Assembly: GCA_922989275.2 (NCBI GenBank)
Contig: OV277871.1
Location: 6,696,001-6,760,000 of the forward strand
DNA from: Gari tellinella
Lineage: Eukaryota > Mollusca > Bivalvia > Cardiida > Psammobiidae
Length of the DNA: 64,000 nucleotides
Direction of reading: 5' to 3'
This document shows positions 29,967 to 40,852 of this stretch, one piece after another. Numbering within the stretch: the stretch's first letter is position 1; the number at the start of each line of letters is the position of its first letter. Under the pieces are notes generated by a model. It was given only the letters and a program-made list of their open reading frames with translations. It was not told the DNA's origin and searched no databases. The position numbers and the translations under genes were made by a program.

Positions 29967-30192
29967 CCCATTTGCGCACAGTGGATTCTTCCATGTTTTA
30001 TATTTGAGTAGTCCATGTTTTATCAAAGGGATGCCTGGTCAACATGGTTGTTGTGATCATGTTTTAAAATTACGTCAGTTATACTGTCTTAAATCTAACT
30101 TTGAAACGATAATGCAGACACCAATATTGAAGCAGACGACAATGTGGCGGTAGCGGGGTTAAAACCTCAATATAAATTGATCATGAAAGGGC
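29967..30192. mobile_element. Chimeric MITE: Pal-D left half joined to Pal-B right half
   Basis: TTAA then CCCATTTGCGCACAGTGGAT, TTCTTCCATG and GGGATGCCTGGTC (Pal-D). After about 30058 it is GTTTTAAAATTACGTCAG, CAGACGACAATG, GATCATGAAAGGG (Pal-B). The palindrome is missing at the join. Confidence 0.8.
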
Positions 30193-31755
30193 TACTGCAT
30201 GTATTTTTACGATCGAGAATTTTGCCCTTGTCAAAGGCATGCAATATAATAACATGTTGATTCATAAATTGTTTCAAGTTAAGTCTCCTGGGAAACACGA
30301 TAAAATACTTTCATTTTCATGCAGCAAATAAATTTTGATTGCTTGATGAATTAGCAGGAAAGTTTAGTCATCAAACAATAGTATTGCTTGTATTATAGTG
30401 AATCACTATCCAGAAGGTTTGGCCTGGCAGCTTGCATTCATCACTTTCCGTCATATTTCGTTGGTACCATCGGAACTTTCCGTATACTTTATTTATAGAT
30501 CAATGAAAACTTCAGAAAATATACTAACTTCAGCCGGTAATCAAAAGCCACTGTGCTGCAATAGCTTAGTGGATAGTGGCATTGACTCGTACTGCTAAAT
30601 TGTAAATTGACGTACAATCCGTTTTAGATCTTATGGCACATCAACATAACCTACTTAAAATATGTTCTCGAAAGTGTTCATTGTGATGGTAAATCAATAG
30701 TTAGAATATTTTTTTCATCTAATCACAACACTTACTATTTTTCTTTTTGCTGACTGTTTCGTCCACTACTGTGGACATCCTCAAAGCTACTGGCGACGTG
30801 ACGACTTCTCACTCGCGGCTTTGAACCTCGGGACTCTCTCTTGGCCGAGGGGTATAAACAGAAAAGTTTATGTATGAAAGGTTTCGAGTCCAAATCTCAC
30901 TAACAACCTTTTCTTTTTTCTTCTTCTATCTGGTAAACTGTTCACGCCAACTCCAATAAATAAAAGAAACCCCAACAAAAATATGCTAAAACTCTAAAAC
31001 ACCAATCCAAAATATAAAACTTAAAACAAAAAATAAAGAAAAAGGTATTTACCTACAGTGAGATTCGAATTAACAACCAATGACACTGTACATTCCATAT
31101 TAGGAACAATAAGCATGTAATAACCAAAATTATACTGAACTGCAATTAAATCGGCTGCATAAAGTTTTCGTCTGCTTTTAGTAATATAATTTGGAAATCT
31201 AGTTGTGTAAAGTAAACACATATTATTCCATCATAAAAGGTGCACTAAATGATGACGAAAATCGACTTTTACACATCAAAGGGAAACTCGCGTTGCTTAC
31301 AGCCTGCAGGTTGAGGTCAACAAAAAATGAAATATGCCATTAATAGTAATTTGGTGACTCGGATTGGTCATATATGTCAATTCCGACAAAATGCTTCCAT
31401 CTGTATTGCCTGGTCTGCAAACATTTATATAATATCTGCATTTATTATTGTGTATTTTACGAGTCCCTTGTCTAAGCACTTCAACACCTACAATGTAGAT
31501 TTCGACCAAACGCATAATATTAATTAACAATTCCGCGTTTCACAAGTACCTGGACTCTTCGCGGCGAGATCGATCGCGGAGATTAAATTGTATCGATTTT
31601 CCCACGCAGCGTAACAAAGCGCGAAATCGCGGCGGAAAATCTTGCTTATCCCAAGCAGTTGGGAGATAAAATGTGCAGTTTGACCACGCAAAGTGATTTC
31701 TTGTCACAGAGGACGAGAGAAATATGCAAAATCCACGTGAGCTGTACTGTACTTT
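30193..31755. other. Unassigned sequence
   Basis: No exon or RNA gene supported. A CpG-rich patch at 31555-31650 (CGCGGCGAGATCGATCGCGG) stands out from the AT-rich surroundings. The region 30740-30900 has a mixed-composition block (CTTGGCCGAGGGG) of unknown nature. Confidence 0.4.
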
Positions 31756-31759
31756 TGTA

Positions 31760-32325
31760 CAGTGGTAAATACGCTATTCCTACTCATTCTACGCGTTTCT
31801 TACGCGTTCGTTAACCGTTCACTATGCATTTATTATCCGTTTCGTTAAACGGCTTTCCTAGCCGTTTCTTTACGCGTTTATTTACGCGTTTAAAAGAGCC
31901 CGGATGAAAGGGTCATTACTTAACAATGTAGCCGACGGACCCCTTAGCTTCAACGGTTTACACACCCACTTTATAACATGTGTATTACAGAACACTAGGT
32001 GGTATCGCCGATAACATTGCTATCTTTAATTGGCAATACACTGTTAATCTCCCGATATCTGAGTGGCATATGTATAGGCGGGTTACATGAATAGATTGGT
32101 TACAGGTGGTGGTCAGTGCCTGTCGATAAGATCCGAAATCTCCGCGTGAAACGGATACATGAAGCACCAATCGCAGCATCTCTGGTATAATCGTTTATTG
32201 ACGCGTTTAAACGGGTTAAGATCGTTAGGCGTTAACAGTTCGTTAAGCGTTCGTTAACCGTTCACTATGCGTTTCTTACGCATAGATTAACGCGTAAATG
32301 GGTAGGAATAGCGTATTTACCACTG
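31760..32325. mobile_element. TA-flanked MITE with CAGTGGTAAATACGCTATTC ends
   Basis: Inverted ends about 25 bp long (right end GGTAGGAATAGCGTATTTAC then CACTG), each next to TA. The interior near both ends repeats ACGCGTT- and CGTTAACCGTTCACTATGC-type phrases. 566 bp, no transposase. Confidence 0.85.
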
Positions 32326-32738
32326 TAAAGAAAAAAAGTAGTTCCATCATGGCTTCCTCAATTATTTAAAAAATGACTTCCAAAATTTAAATAACATTTT
32401 ATGCTTATTATATCATTCTTTTCTTAATATGACACTCCTTTGCTGACAGAAAGTATATGATCAACAAAATGTGAAATGAAGAATTCAAATTTTGGCACTT
32501 GTAAAAAATATACATGGACATTCCCAGACTCTGTTAGTGGCACCATAAATAGCATAGTAGTGATTAATTTTACATCAAGACTCCTTTATAAAGCTTCTAC
32601 AAGTCCTAACGCTCAAAATGATCTATAATAATGGTATGTTGCATGTAGACATTGTGGAAAAAAGTCGGAAAAAGTCGGGCTATCAAACACTATCTCGGAA
32701 CCGTAAGCGGGTTTGTTTATAAATAAGACTACATGTAA
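32326..32738. other. Unassigned AT-rich sequence
   Basis: Nothing recognised. Confidence 0.35.
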
Positions 32739-32991
32739 CGGGCGGGTGCCCGTTTCAAAAAACTTCGTACGACAAAAACAGTCGTAAGTCAAAACTTTAA
32801 AATACATTTTATTTCTGATTTCTCTATCGAATCCTGTCCTGTGACATCTTTTTGGAATCGTCTTTTCAAGACAATTCCAAACAGATGCCACCGAATATAT
32901 TTAGATGGAGAAATAAATAATAATTGAGACATTTATACTCTGACTTACGACAACAGTTTTCGTACGAAGTTTTATGAAACGGGCCCCTGGT
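32739..32991. mobile_element. MITE of the CGTCTTACGAAACG family (copy 1)
   Basis: GTGCCCGTTTC, CTTCGTACGACAAAAACAG, GTCGTAAGTCAAA at left with complement at right (TCTGACTTACGAC, TTTTCGTACGAAG, GAAACGGGCCCC). A central inner hairpin TTTGGAATCGTCTT / AAGACAATTCCAAA is shared with copies at 36720 and 60039. Confidence 0.82.
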
Positions 32992-33116
32992 TCGTAGGAT
33001 TGGGAAAAGGTCACGTGATTGATACGAAGCGTGGCGATAATTCATATACGTACACTGTGTGACGTCATCCGAATGAAGCCGGAACATTTCCGTTATTATT
33101 CGTATTCGATCGAATG

Positions 33117-33275
33117 TCAACAAAACATATTTAAAAGTCGATTTGTTTCCACCAATTCCATGGGGTTGTAAGCAATGTTGCCGCCATAATCATCGGGGAT
33201 TGCTCCTTTTCATAGGTTTAGATTACGAATGTGCCTACATTTTCAGGTTTTAAAATTGCGCGATTTTAGCAATTT
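33117..33275. repeat. Dispersed repeat, second copy at 47945-48110
   Basis: GTCAACAAA, AAAAGTCGA.TT.TTTCCACCAA, GGTTTAGATTACG.ATGTGCCT and ATTTTCAGGTTT align between the two copies. Confidence 0.6.
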
Positions 33276-33299
33276 GTCAGTTTTGTTGGGACTTTAATT

Positions 33300-33455
33300 G
33301 GCTGGGAGTATTGTTATACATGTACTATTTTAATTTACTACAGAGGGTTGTACGATACTGTAGCGTGACTGTAAGAATATGTATATTATGTTTTGTGTGA
33401 CGATGTAGACATGTACTAGTCAGAAATAAAAGTTGTTCTGTTCTGTTCTGTTAAT
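33300..33455 (+). mobile_element. Probable LINE 3' tail
   Basis: TGTAGACATGTACTAGTCAG then AAATAAAAGT and a short (TTCTG)n repeat at 33434-33451, a common 3' terminus of non-LTR elements. No reverse transcriptase is seen. Confidence 0.4.
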
Positions 33456-33522
33456 GTATTAGCTTAATGGTTTTAAGGTTTTGTTTGAATTAGAGTCTCA
33501 ACCTCTAAGGGCTCAATTTTAA

Positions 33523-33767
33523 CCCTTTCACTCTCAATGACGTTCATAAGCGGATTTTTGTAAACAGGCTTGATTCTGATCAGACGACGCTTTACGCGGC
33601 GTCTGATCAGGATCAAAACGGTTAACCACTTGTTTTGAATTTACGTCAATTAATCTGCCTTACAACTAATTTAATATGAAACGATATTGCAGACAACAAT
33701 ATTGAAGCAGACGATAAAATGGCGTTGAAGGGGTAAATACCTCATACAAATTTTGATCATGAAAGGG
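33523..33767. mobile_element. Pal-B MITE, complete
   Basis: TTAA on both sides (33519-33522, 33768-33771); CCCTTTCACTCTCAATGACG ... GATCATGAAAGGG; core loop CGCTTTACGCGG. Confidence 0.9.
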
Positions 33768-33771
33768 TTAA

Positions 33772-33973
33772 CCCATTACGCCTAGTGGTTTCTTCCATGC
33801 TTATATATTGGATGAGTTCATTTTCCATGTAAGGGGTGCCTGGTCTAGTTGTATATAATCATTCCTATCAGCAAACAGTGTAGACTCCGGTCAGACTAGG
33901 CATAATTCGGCGTCTGCTCAAAGTCTACACTGTTTGCCTATTTTCCTTTAATAGTGCGATAGGCACACATGGG
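33772..33973. mobile_element. Pal-D MITE sharing a TTAA with the preceding Pal-B
   Basis: Starts immediately after TTAA 33768-33771: CCCATTACGCCTAGTGG ... GCACACATGGG, then TTAA at 33974. Core GTGTAGACTCCGGTCAGAC, shortened loop. Confidence 0.85.
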
Positions 33974-34250
33974 TTAAGATAACCGTAATATTATAGTTTG
34001 TAAGGACATGATACTGGTTTATACAGAACAAAGATAGAGGACAAATCTTCTGATTCAGCTTTCTGCATAACCTGTGGCCTACATGGAATAATAATGAATG
34101 TTAGACGATCGTCTTATTTCTGTGTTCTGTAATTCTACCAAGACAAATTCTAAAATCAAATGCAAATTCATAATCAATAATGACTAAATTTCATCCAAAT
34201 TATTGCATTAATATCGTTTTATGACGTTCAGAGGATGGTTCACCATTATA

Positions 34251-34415
34251 CAGCAGAGAAAACGTTATTCTTTAAATAAACGCCTTTAGGCTAAATCTTT
34301 TATTTCTTATGCAAACCCGGCGTCTGATCAGGCTCCAAACTGTTTGCCGTTTCGTTTGCGTTTCGTTTGCGTTTCGTTTGCGTTTAAACGGGAAAGAATA
34401 ACGTTTTCTCCACTG
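34251..34415. mobile_element. Pal-A MITE, left core arm deleted
   Basis: CAGCAGAGAAAACG ... CGTTTTCTCCACTG, TA-flanked. Only the right core arm remains. The right arm has a short tandem array of TTTCGTTTGCG (about 34349-34385). Confidence 0.88.
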
Positions 34416-34534
34416 TACTGCTACATCATCATCTTACTAAGACTGTCGTCTGCGAAATCTGGTATAATAATAATAAGAAGAAAATAATCATACAGAATCA
34501 TCCGTATGCCTAACTATAATTCAGGAATTTTCAA

Positions 34535-34848
34535 TACATGGGTTAAACAGTTTGGATCTTTATCAGACGGCGGGCAACCGACCCAAACGGTTTGCAAATG
34601 AGCAATGCCACGAGAAAAGCTGCCTTGTTACATTACAAACAGTGTAGATCTAAGCCAGCCGCCGCGTCTTTTGATCTAAAATGTTTGACACCCACACACT
34701 CATCTAAAGCATTGTTTTTAGTAGTATGTATACGGTATTTGATAGTGTAGACCAAACTCAGATACAGAGGCTGTGATGACAATGGTTATTGGTATGTACA
34801 AACTTGCAAAGCAATAAGGCAGGTTTTGTCATGGCACGGCTCGTCTAT
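34535..34848. mobile_element. Pal core scrap followed by a Pal-R element
   Basis: GTTAAACAGTTTGGATC .. CCCAAACGGTTTGC at 34545-34595. Then Pal-R from about 34602 (CAATGCCACGAGAAAAGC) to 34843 (GCAGGTTTTGTCATGGCACG), core CAAACAGTGTAGATC. Confidence 0.65.
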
Positions 34849-34975
34849 TTGTGGTGAATGAATATTGTCATGTACATGTATTTATAGATTTAATTGAGAT
34901 GCACTTAACAAATAACAATATTTGCATGGCTGTATTGGTTTTGTTGATCATGTACTTTTCGCACAAACAGAACTA

Positions 34976-35117
34976 CAGTGGAGAAAACGTTATTACTTTC
35001 CGTTTAAACGCAAACGAAATTGCAAAAAATGAAGAAAATGACAACTTTGTGACGATTCTGAACGTTGATTTAAACCTGGACAGTAAACAGTTTGGAGCCT
35101 GTGCGTTTTCTCCACTG
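34976..35117. mobile_element. Pal-A MITE with large internal deletion
   Basis: TA-flanked CAGTGGAGAAAACG ... GCGTTTTCTCCACTG; the sequence jumps from the left core arm (CAGTTTGGAGCCTG) straight to the right terminus. 142 bp. Confidence 0.88.
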
Positions 35118-35216
35118 TACGTATGTTTTTGATAAGGCATGGACTTACGGTGAGTTGAAACGCTTGTTACCAAACAAACGAGTTTGTACTTCAATGACGA
35201 ATTCATTAGCAAAATA

Positions 35217-35418
35217 CAGTAAAGCCGCCAATTACGACCACTTACAGAAAACTAGTTGACTGTATAAAAGCCAGGTGACAGCGTAAAGCAAGGTGAATTT
35301 CAAAAATAAAGCGCCGTAAGGACCTTTTTTATAACGTTCACCTCGATTTAAGCAGTCACCTGTTCTAAACACCCAATAATCAACACAGTTTAGGGGTCGT
35401 ATTAGAGTGGTTGTACTG
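35217..35418. mobile_element. Hx-H MITE
   Basis: TA-flanked CAGTAAAGCCGCCAATTACG ... GAGTGGTTGTACTG; AGCAAGGTGAATTTC arm and complement; loop replaced by CGCCGTAAGG. Confidence 0.8.
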
Positions 35419-35445
35419 TAGTAACTCATCTTACTCAAAACGGTC

Positions 35446-35460
35446 TAGTAGTAGTAGTAG
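35446..35460. repeat. (TAG)5 microsatellite
   Basis: Five TAG units at 35446-35460, followed by TTTATTCATTCCTCCATGCA, possibly a retroelement tail. Confidence 0.8.
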
Positions 35461-35700
35461 TTTATTCATTCCTCCATGCATGGAGATCTTTAACAAATAT
35501 AACAATGTGAACGGGTTAAACATACATGTGAAATAAACCATGCTATTCCACGGTTTAAATGTTTGCATAATTATCACAATTGGATACAATTATCTACAAG
35601 TAATACACACAAATGTTAGCATGATCAAACGGTAACATGTACCAAATCTTTACTTGTATATCAGTTATGATAAATTGTGTATACAATTAAGAAAATGGTG
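35461..35700. other. Unassigned sequence
   Basis: No features supported. Confidence 0.35.
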
Positions 35701-35704
35701 TTTA

Positions 35705-35891
35705 CAGTAAAACCTATATATTACCGCCACTAACATATACTAAAGATTGTATAACAGACATATGGCAGCCTAAAGCAAGGTGACAGTATAACAGAAAGCT
35801 GCTGTTTTACTGTAACCTTGCTTAAACAGTCACCTGTCGTAAACACCTATACTAACACAATTTAGCGGTGTTTATAGCGAGGTATTTCAAT
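35705..35891. mobile_element. Hx-H MITE, worn right end
   Basis: TA then CAGTAAAACCTATATATTA; AAGCAAGGTGACAGTATAAC, CAGAAAGCTGCTGTTTTAC: the hairpin apex is lost. Right end TATAGCGAGGTATTTCAA. Confidence 0.75.
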
Positions 35892-35935
35892 TTTTATTAT
35901 GAAATGAATGTAAAATATATATTTTATGAGTTGTA

Positions 35936-36309
35936 CAGCACTTCCTCTCTACAACGACACCCAATGGGAGACACAGATTGTGTGTGTTGTTTGGAGGGTA
36001 TCGTTATAGGGAGGGTAAATTAAGACTTGGCTTACATTTGCAAACAGTTTGAATCCAGATAAGACGCCGCGTAACGCGGCGTCTGATCTGGATTCAAGCT
36101 GTTTGTCACTCATAATTATATTTAATCTATCAAAATGTCCACTTATACCGGTATGTAAATTTAAGATAAACAACAGACGACACATTTAAGCAGACGATAT
36201 TGCAGCAGTAAAAGCGTAAGATATTATTGTCCTTTTTAGGGAACTGCGGAAAATGTCGTTGTAAGGAAGGAGTCGTTGTTGGGAGGGCCGTTGTAGGGAG
36301 GGAACACTG
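35936..36309. mobile_element. Pal-I MITE
   Basis: TA-flanked CAGCACTTCCTCTCTACAAC ... GTAGGGAGGGAACACTG; core CAAACAGTTTGAATCCAG, loop CCGCGTAACGCGG. 374 bp. Confidence 0.88.
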
Positions 36310-36715
36310 TATTATTATGTTTGCAAGTTTTGATAAATTAGCTATGTGATTTTTTCCTCAACCTAGCTATGATAGATTGATATGCAGTCTCTTGTATAAC
36401 ACCTTATCAAATGTTTTGTTTAAAATCATGTTTAATTATCCATAAGTCTACAACCTCTGCGTACAATATTAGTTTTGCAAATGAGTATTGAAACTCATAG
36501 CTTTACAACCTTAACAGGAATTTCAATATTAAACTATATATACATGTACATATACTTGTACTTTATAAGTACATCGCTCGATAATGTCCCTGTAGTGAAC
36601 ACGTTTCTCTTCAACACCAATGTTTTAATCAACCCCCTACCGTTGTTTTGATGATATTATTAACTGGCAGCTACCGTGTACTATTACAGTATAAAGTGAA
36701 CTGAAATGGTCCTAC
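36310..36715. other. Unassigned sequence
   Basis: No features supported. Confidence 0.35.
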
Positions 36716-36719
36716 GTAT

Positions 36720-36972
36720 CAGGGACCCGTCTTACGAAACGTCGTACGACAAAAAGGGTCGTAAGTCAAACTATTAAAATACATATACATGTAGTTTATT
36801 ACTTCTCCATCTAATCCTGTCGTATGACATCTCTTTGGAATAGTCTTGAAAAGACGATTCCAAACAGATATGATAAGAAAGAATTTGATGGAGAAATAAA
36901 TAATAATTGAGAAATTTAAAATCTGACTTACGGCAATATTTGTCGTACGACGTTTCGTAAGACGGGCCCCTG
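36720..36972. mobile_element. MITE of the CGTCTTACGAAACG family (copy 2)
   Basis: Best preserved copy: CAGGGACCCGTCTTACGAAA ... CGTAAGACGGGCCCCTG, inverted repeat over 30 bp. Central TTTGGAATAGTC / GACGATTCCAAA hairpin. 253 bp. No clear target duplication. Confidence 0.88.
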
Positions 36973-36989
36973 GACAGACAGGTTTGAGC

Positions 36990-37045
36990 CAATAATGTAG
37001 ACCCTCGTGAGCAGTCTGATAAGGGTCTACACTTTTTGCCATTCA
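36990..37045. repeat. Pal-D/G core remnant
   Basis: AATGTAGACCCTCGTGAGCAG ends here in mutation, followed by CTGATAAGGGTCTACAC: outer arms kept, inner hairpin lost. Confidence 0.55.
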
Positions 37046-37390
37046 GTTTGAACCTTCTGGATAAATAATAATGGCGGGGGATAAAAGCAACTAGTTCAAA
37101 TAATAGGATACGTACAGCAGTTATACCGGTTGGCCTAAGTTTTAGCTTTTTACGGTTCGGTAATCTTTCCCGTTAAAAATCACAAAATGGCTAGAATCAG
37201 AGATACATGTATATTAGAATTATACACAACTAAACTGTTCACAGTGGTTATGTACCTGACAGTTGGTTTTAACTCATTTCATCATTCATCGGTGCTACAT
37301 GATGTGTTCAGTGTAGTAGTACCGTAAAACCCGACTCCATCCACCAGCCATGACCTTTACAATTACTAAAACAAATTACCATTGCTTTAA

Positions 37391-37599
37391 CCCCTTCACT
37401 GCCATGACGTCATCAAAATTTAACAATTGTCGTCTGCTTCCATTTCTAAAAGACATTTTTTAGGTATTTTGACTTAAGAAATATTAAAACTAGTGTCAAA
37501 CAGTTTGGATCCTGATCAGACGCCGCGTTACGCGGCGTCTGATTAGGATCTCAACTGTTTGCAAATAACTATTGCACTCGGGATAAGGCAGTGACGGGG
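37391..37599. mobile_element. Pal-E MITE, complete
   Basis: TTAA both sides (37387-37390, 37600-37603); CCCCTTCACTGCCATGACG ... AAGGCAGTGACGGGG; core loop CCGCGTTACGCGG. 209 bp. Confidence 0.92.
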
Positions 37600-37666
37600 T
37601 TAATACCATATTAAAGATCTATACTTTTAAGATGGTTGGCTACTTCTATTATTTTATGCATAAACC

Positions 37667-37925
37667 CTGCCATGAGAAAACCTACCCTGTTGCATTTCAA
37701 ACAGTGTAGATCAAGGTCAAAGACGCAAAGACGCGGCGACTGGTCTTGATCTACCAGGTTTGACACTTACATGTATCTAAAGCATTTCATAAACTAATTT
37801 AGCTGTGTTATATACGGTATTTAGCACTGTAGACCTAACTCAGATACAGAGCCTGTGAGGATAACGGTGCTTGGTCTGTACAACATCGCAATGCAATAAG
37901 GCAGGTTTTGTCATGACACGGCTCA
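37667..37925. mobile_element. Pal-R element
   Basis: GCCATGAGAAAACC ... GCAGGTTTTGTCATGACACG; middle CAAACAGTGTAGATCAAGG .. CTTGATCTACCAGGTTTG. Homologous with 34602-34843 and, inverted, 60680-60860. Confidence 0.75.
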
Positions 37926-38460
37926 TATATATATATCACTGGCAGTGACCTGGACATTTAACATCCTTCCATGATAGTAATAATATTTGGTCACGATCAT
38001 GCATCAATAATTTCTTCCCCGTTTTAAAAAATCGATTTGTAGAATTTGCTTTTCAAGATATACATGTACATGGATGCCTTGGCGGTCAAATTTCATTTTC
38101 GTTCAACATGAAAGTAACAACTTTTGGTCAGAGTCAGGATCGTTCTATTATTGATTTCGGACCAAAATAAAAGCTCACATAAGTTGAAAAGGTGGTTGAT
38201 AACAAATGGTCGCATACTTACATAACCCAAGCTAATTGCACTGATGGAAAATTAATTCAACCGCCGCTATGTACTAATTCCAACAAGGTTCAATCGGGTA
38301 CAAAATATATTCTAGACAACAAAGGAGAAAACCTATGCCATAAACAAACTGCAAGACTATGTCGACATTATGAGTCTATATTCCTGTCGTTTATTTGTAG
38401 GACACTGTCTGGTAGACTATTAATCCTATTATTCAGATTTATGGACACGTTGTGGGAGAA
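37926..38460. other. Unassigned sequence
   Basis: The 90-codon frame here has no recognisable domain and no splice or start context. Treated as non-coding. Confidence 0.4.
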
Positions 38461-38464
38461 TTAA

Positions 38465-38690
38465 CCGTTTCCGTGAGTTTTTATCCCTTCACCGTTTCAT
38501 TGTGGTCTGCTTCAACTTTGTTTGTTGCAAGATCATTTCAAAGTAAGATTCAATATTGTATTACTTAAAGCATATCGATACGAGTGTCGAAAAAAACTTG
38601 AATCCTAATCAGATGCTGCGTTACGCGGCGTCTGATTAGGATCAAAACTGTTTACAAGCGCGCTTTTAAACGTCATTGAGAGAGAAAGGG
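38465..38690. mobile_element. Pal-B MITE, reverse orientation
   Basis: CCGTTTCCGTGAGTTTTTATCC, written with a short internal deletion against the consensus, TTAA at 38461; right end TTGAGAGAGAAAGGG before TTAA (38691-38694). Core loop GCGTTACGCGG. Confidence 0.8.
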
Positions 38691-38786
38691 TTAATTGTCT
38701 GACCTAAGCTATTTACACTACATTGTATGCAAATTAAACTCCTGAAGATCTAAGGAATGCTTTGGTCATAATAGGTCATTACTAAC

Positions 38787-38970
38787 CTCTTCACTGCCAT
38801 GACGTCACAAGATTTAAATAAGTGGCATCTGCTTTCGTTTCTTAAGTTTAAAAATTAAGTCTAAAACTGATTTCAGTAATATAGTAATGGGTGCCAGAAA
38901 GTTGGATCCTGATTACGATCAAAACTGTTTGCAAATACTCGTTGCACTCGGGGCAAGGCAGCGAAGAGGG
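38787..38970. mobile_element. Pal-E MITE with collapsed core
   Basis: CCTCTTCACTGCCATGACG ... AAGGCAGCGAAGAGGG. Core is AGTTGGATCCTGATTACGATC, i.e. the inner stem is gone. Confidence 0.7.
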
Positions 38971-39051
38971 TTCGTATGACTATCTTCAATGAACAGTAAT
39001 GAATTTGCATTTTATGATGCGGGTAGCAAATGTTAGGTTATTGATAAGTTA

Positions 39052-39228
39052 TTATAAACACGTTTACGCTTAAACTGTAAATTCAATTGCAAACAGTATT
39101 TGGAGCCAGATCAGACGCCGGGTTGGCCGACGTCTCATCAAGCTCTATACTGTTTGTCAATCCGATTAAAATGAATTTTCGATATTTTACTATTTTATTG
39201 TAATGCGTTCACGTATCGTTTCATTTTG
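39052..39228. mobile_element. Pal-A MITE without ends
   Basis: ATAAACACGTTTACGC, core CAGTATTTGGAGCCAG with loop CCGGGTTGGCCG, and right arm TTGTAATGCGTTCACG. It is adjacent to the Pal-B at 39230. Confidence 0.65.
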
Positions 39229-39229
39229 A

Positions 39230-39467
39230 CCCTTTCATGATCAAATTATTCGGGAGATTTTTACCCCATCTCCGCTTTATTGTCGTCTGCTTCAGTATTG
39301 TTGTCTGCAAGACACGTTTCAAAGTTAGATGTAAGGTTTTATGACTTAATAAATATCGATAAGAGTATCCAACAGTATGGATCCTGATAAGACGCCGCGT
39401 AACGCGGTGTCTAATCAGGACCCAAACTGTTTGCAAACGCTTTATGTCATCATTGAGAGTGAAAGGG
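39230..39467. mobile_element. Pal-B MITE, reverse orientation
   Basis: CCCTTTCATGATCAAATTAT ... CATTGAGAGTGAAAGGG before TTAA (39468-39471); core CAACAGTATGGATCCTG, loop CCGCGTAACGCGG. Confidence 0.85.
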
Positions 39468-39583
39468 TTAAACCGGAAAGAACTTTCCACTGTAATGTCG
39501 ACAACTTCGGTGTCGTATCTGACTCCTACCCTTGTGCCATGCACATCAGGGTTTTAGCACAAACGCATTTATTGAACAAAATA

Positions 39584-39801
39584 CAGTGGAGAAAACTTTA
39601 TTCTTTACCAATAAACGCGTTTACCTTAAAACTATTATTTCCATTGTTAACCCGGCGTCTGATCAGACTCCAAACTGTTTGCCACTTAGATCAAAAAATA
39701 AAAATCAGAAATGTCAAAAAATTGTAATTTCCTACATTTTAGCGATTTGCGATTGCGTTCCGTTTGCGTTTAAACGGGAAAGAATATCGTTTTCTCCACT
39801 G
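39584..39801. mobile_element. Pal-A MITE, left core arm deleted
   Basis: TA-flanked CAGTGGAGAAAACT ... CGTTTTCTCCACTG; after CCATTGTTAACCCGG only the right arm of the core remains. Confidence 0.88.
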
Positions 39802-40238
39802 TAGTCTTTCGCGCTTTTGGATGACGGCAATTAAAACTGATAAGTAGAAACAGATTCCTTCGTTACATGTAATAAGCGAACGATCTAGATAAACATTTTA
39901 GTTTGTAAATACAAGGTAAAGTCCCTCCGAAAACAATAATCCCTAACATGGACTATCTCCAAAACCAGTAATCCGTACGAAAACAAATTTAATTTCTTGG
40001 TGCCTAGACATTGGATTTAATGGCCCACAAAATACACCTTAAAGACGTATACATAGCTCTAAATTTGGGTGACTACTTATCACGAAATAGTACTTAATGT
40101 AATTGTATGACAAAACTAGGATGTCGCCTTTCTAGAGCAACAAAAATAATCAATTTCTTTTAGAATGGCTGCTGAATATTTCCAATTCGAAATCCTCTTA
40201 GAAGTGGTGGTTGTCAGCGGTTAACCCTTAAGCTGCTA
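39802..40238. other. Unassigned sequence
   Basis: No features supported; a lone CCCTTA/TTAA motif lies at 40221. Confidence 0.35.
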
Positions 40239-40242
40239 TTAA

Positions 40243-40474
40243 CTCAATTAGCCCTAGTGACGCATATATGCGCCCTTTACCAAAAGTGTACCTGTGAATG
40301 GTACACTTGGCTCATGCAAACAATGAAGTCCCTGATTAGAGGGCTCCTGCAGGACTAATTGTCATTTTGTAATACACAATGTATATTATAAAAAAACAGC
40401 CCTAAATAATCTAAAATGAACCAGCCCTTGTTGTAAACTGGAATTGTCCATTGTAAGTTTCAGGGGATAATGAG
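40243..40474. mobile_element. Pal-G MITE, reverse orientation
   Basis: TTAA flanks 40239-40242 and 40475-40478; AGCCCTAGTGACGCATATATG split at left; CAGGGGATAATGAG at right. The right half of the core is deleted (GGGCTCCTGCAGGAC then TAATTGTC). Confidence 0.85.
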
Positions 40475-40599
40475 TTAAAACACAAAACCCGTCTAAAACA
40501 GTCTCTGACATAATACCGTCTGTTTGAATTTATCGTCTATTTGTATCTATAAAATTTGGAATATTAAAAGTGTGTAGCATACGAAACATTAATGTGAGT

Positions 40600-40675
40600 A
40601 TTAATCAGTTTGGATCCTGATTAGACACCGCGTTACGTGGCGTATGGTCTGAATCCAAACTATTTGCATGTGGAA
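40600..40675. repeat. Pal-B/E core without family ends
   Basis: TCAGTTTGGATCCTGATTAG, loop CGCGTTACGTGGCG, GAATCCAAACTATTTGC. Confidence 0.6.
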
Positions 40676-40852
40676 GTGTTATATAGCTTTGCAGAGAAAG
40701 AGTTCCATGCATAAAGTAAATCTAATTTTTCAACATGCAAATTGTTGCTTCCAATAAAATAGTCCCAGATACCTTCCTTCCTTGCCGCGGCTCTTGGACT
40801 TACATGTACATGTAACTATCATAGGGGATGTTTTTGGTTTAACAGCGATTAT

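Noticed and set aside
38192..38464. 90-codon Cys-containing frame resembling a secreted peptide
   Set aside because: No signal peptide, no cysteine spacing pattern of a known family, and no supporting splice or start context.
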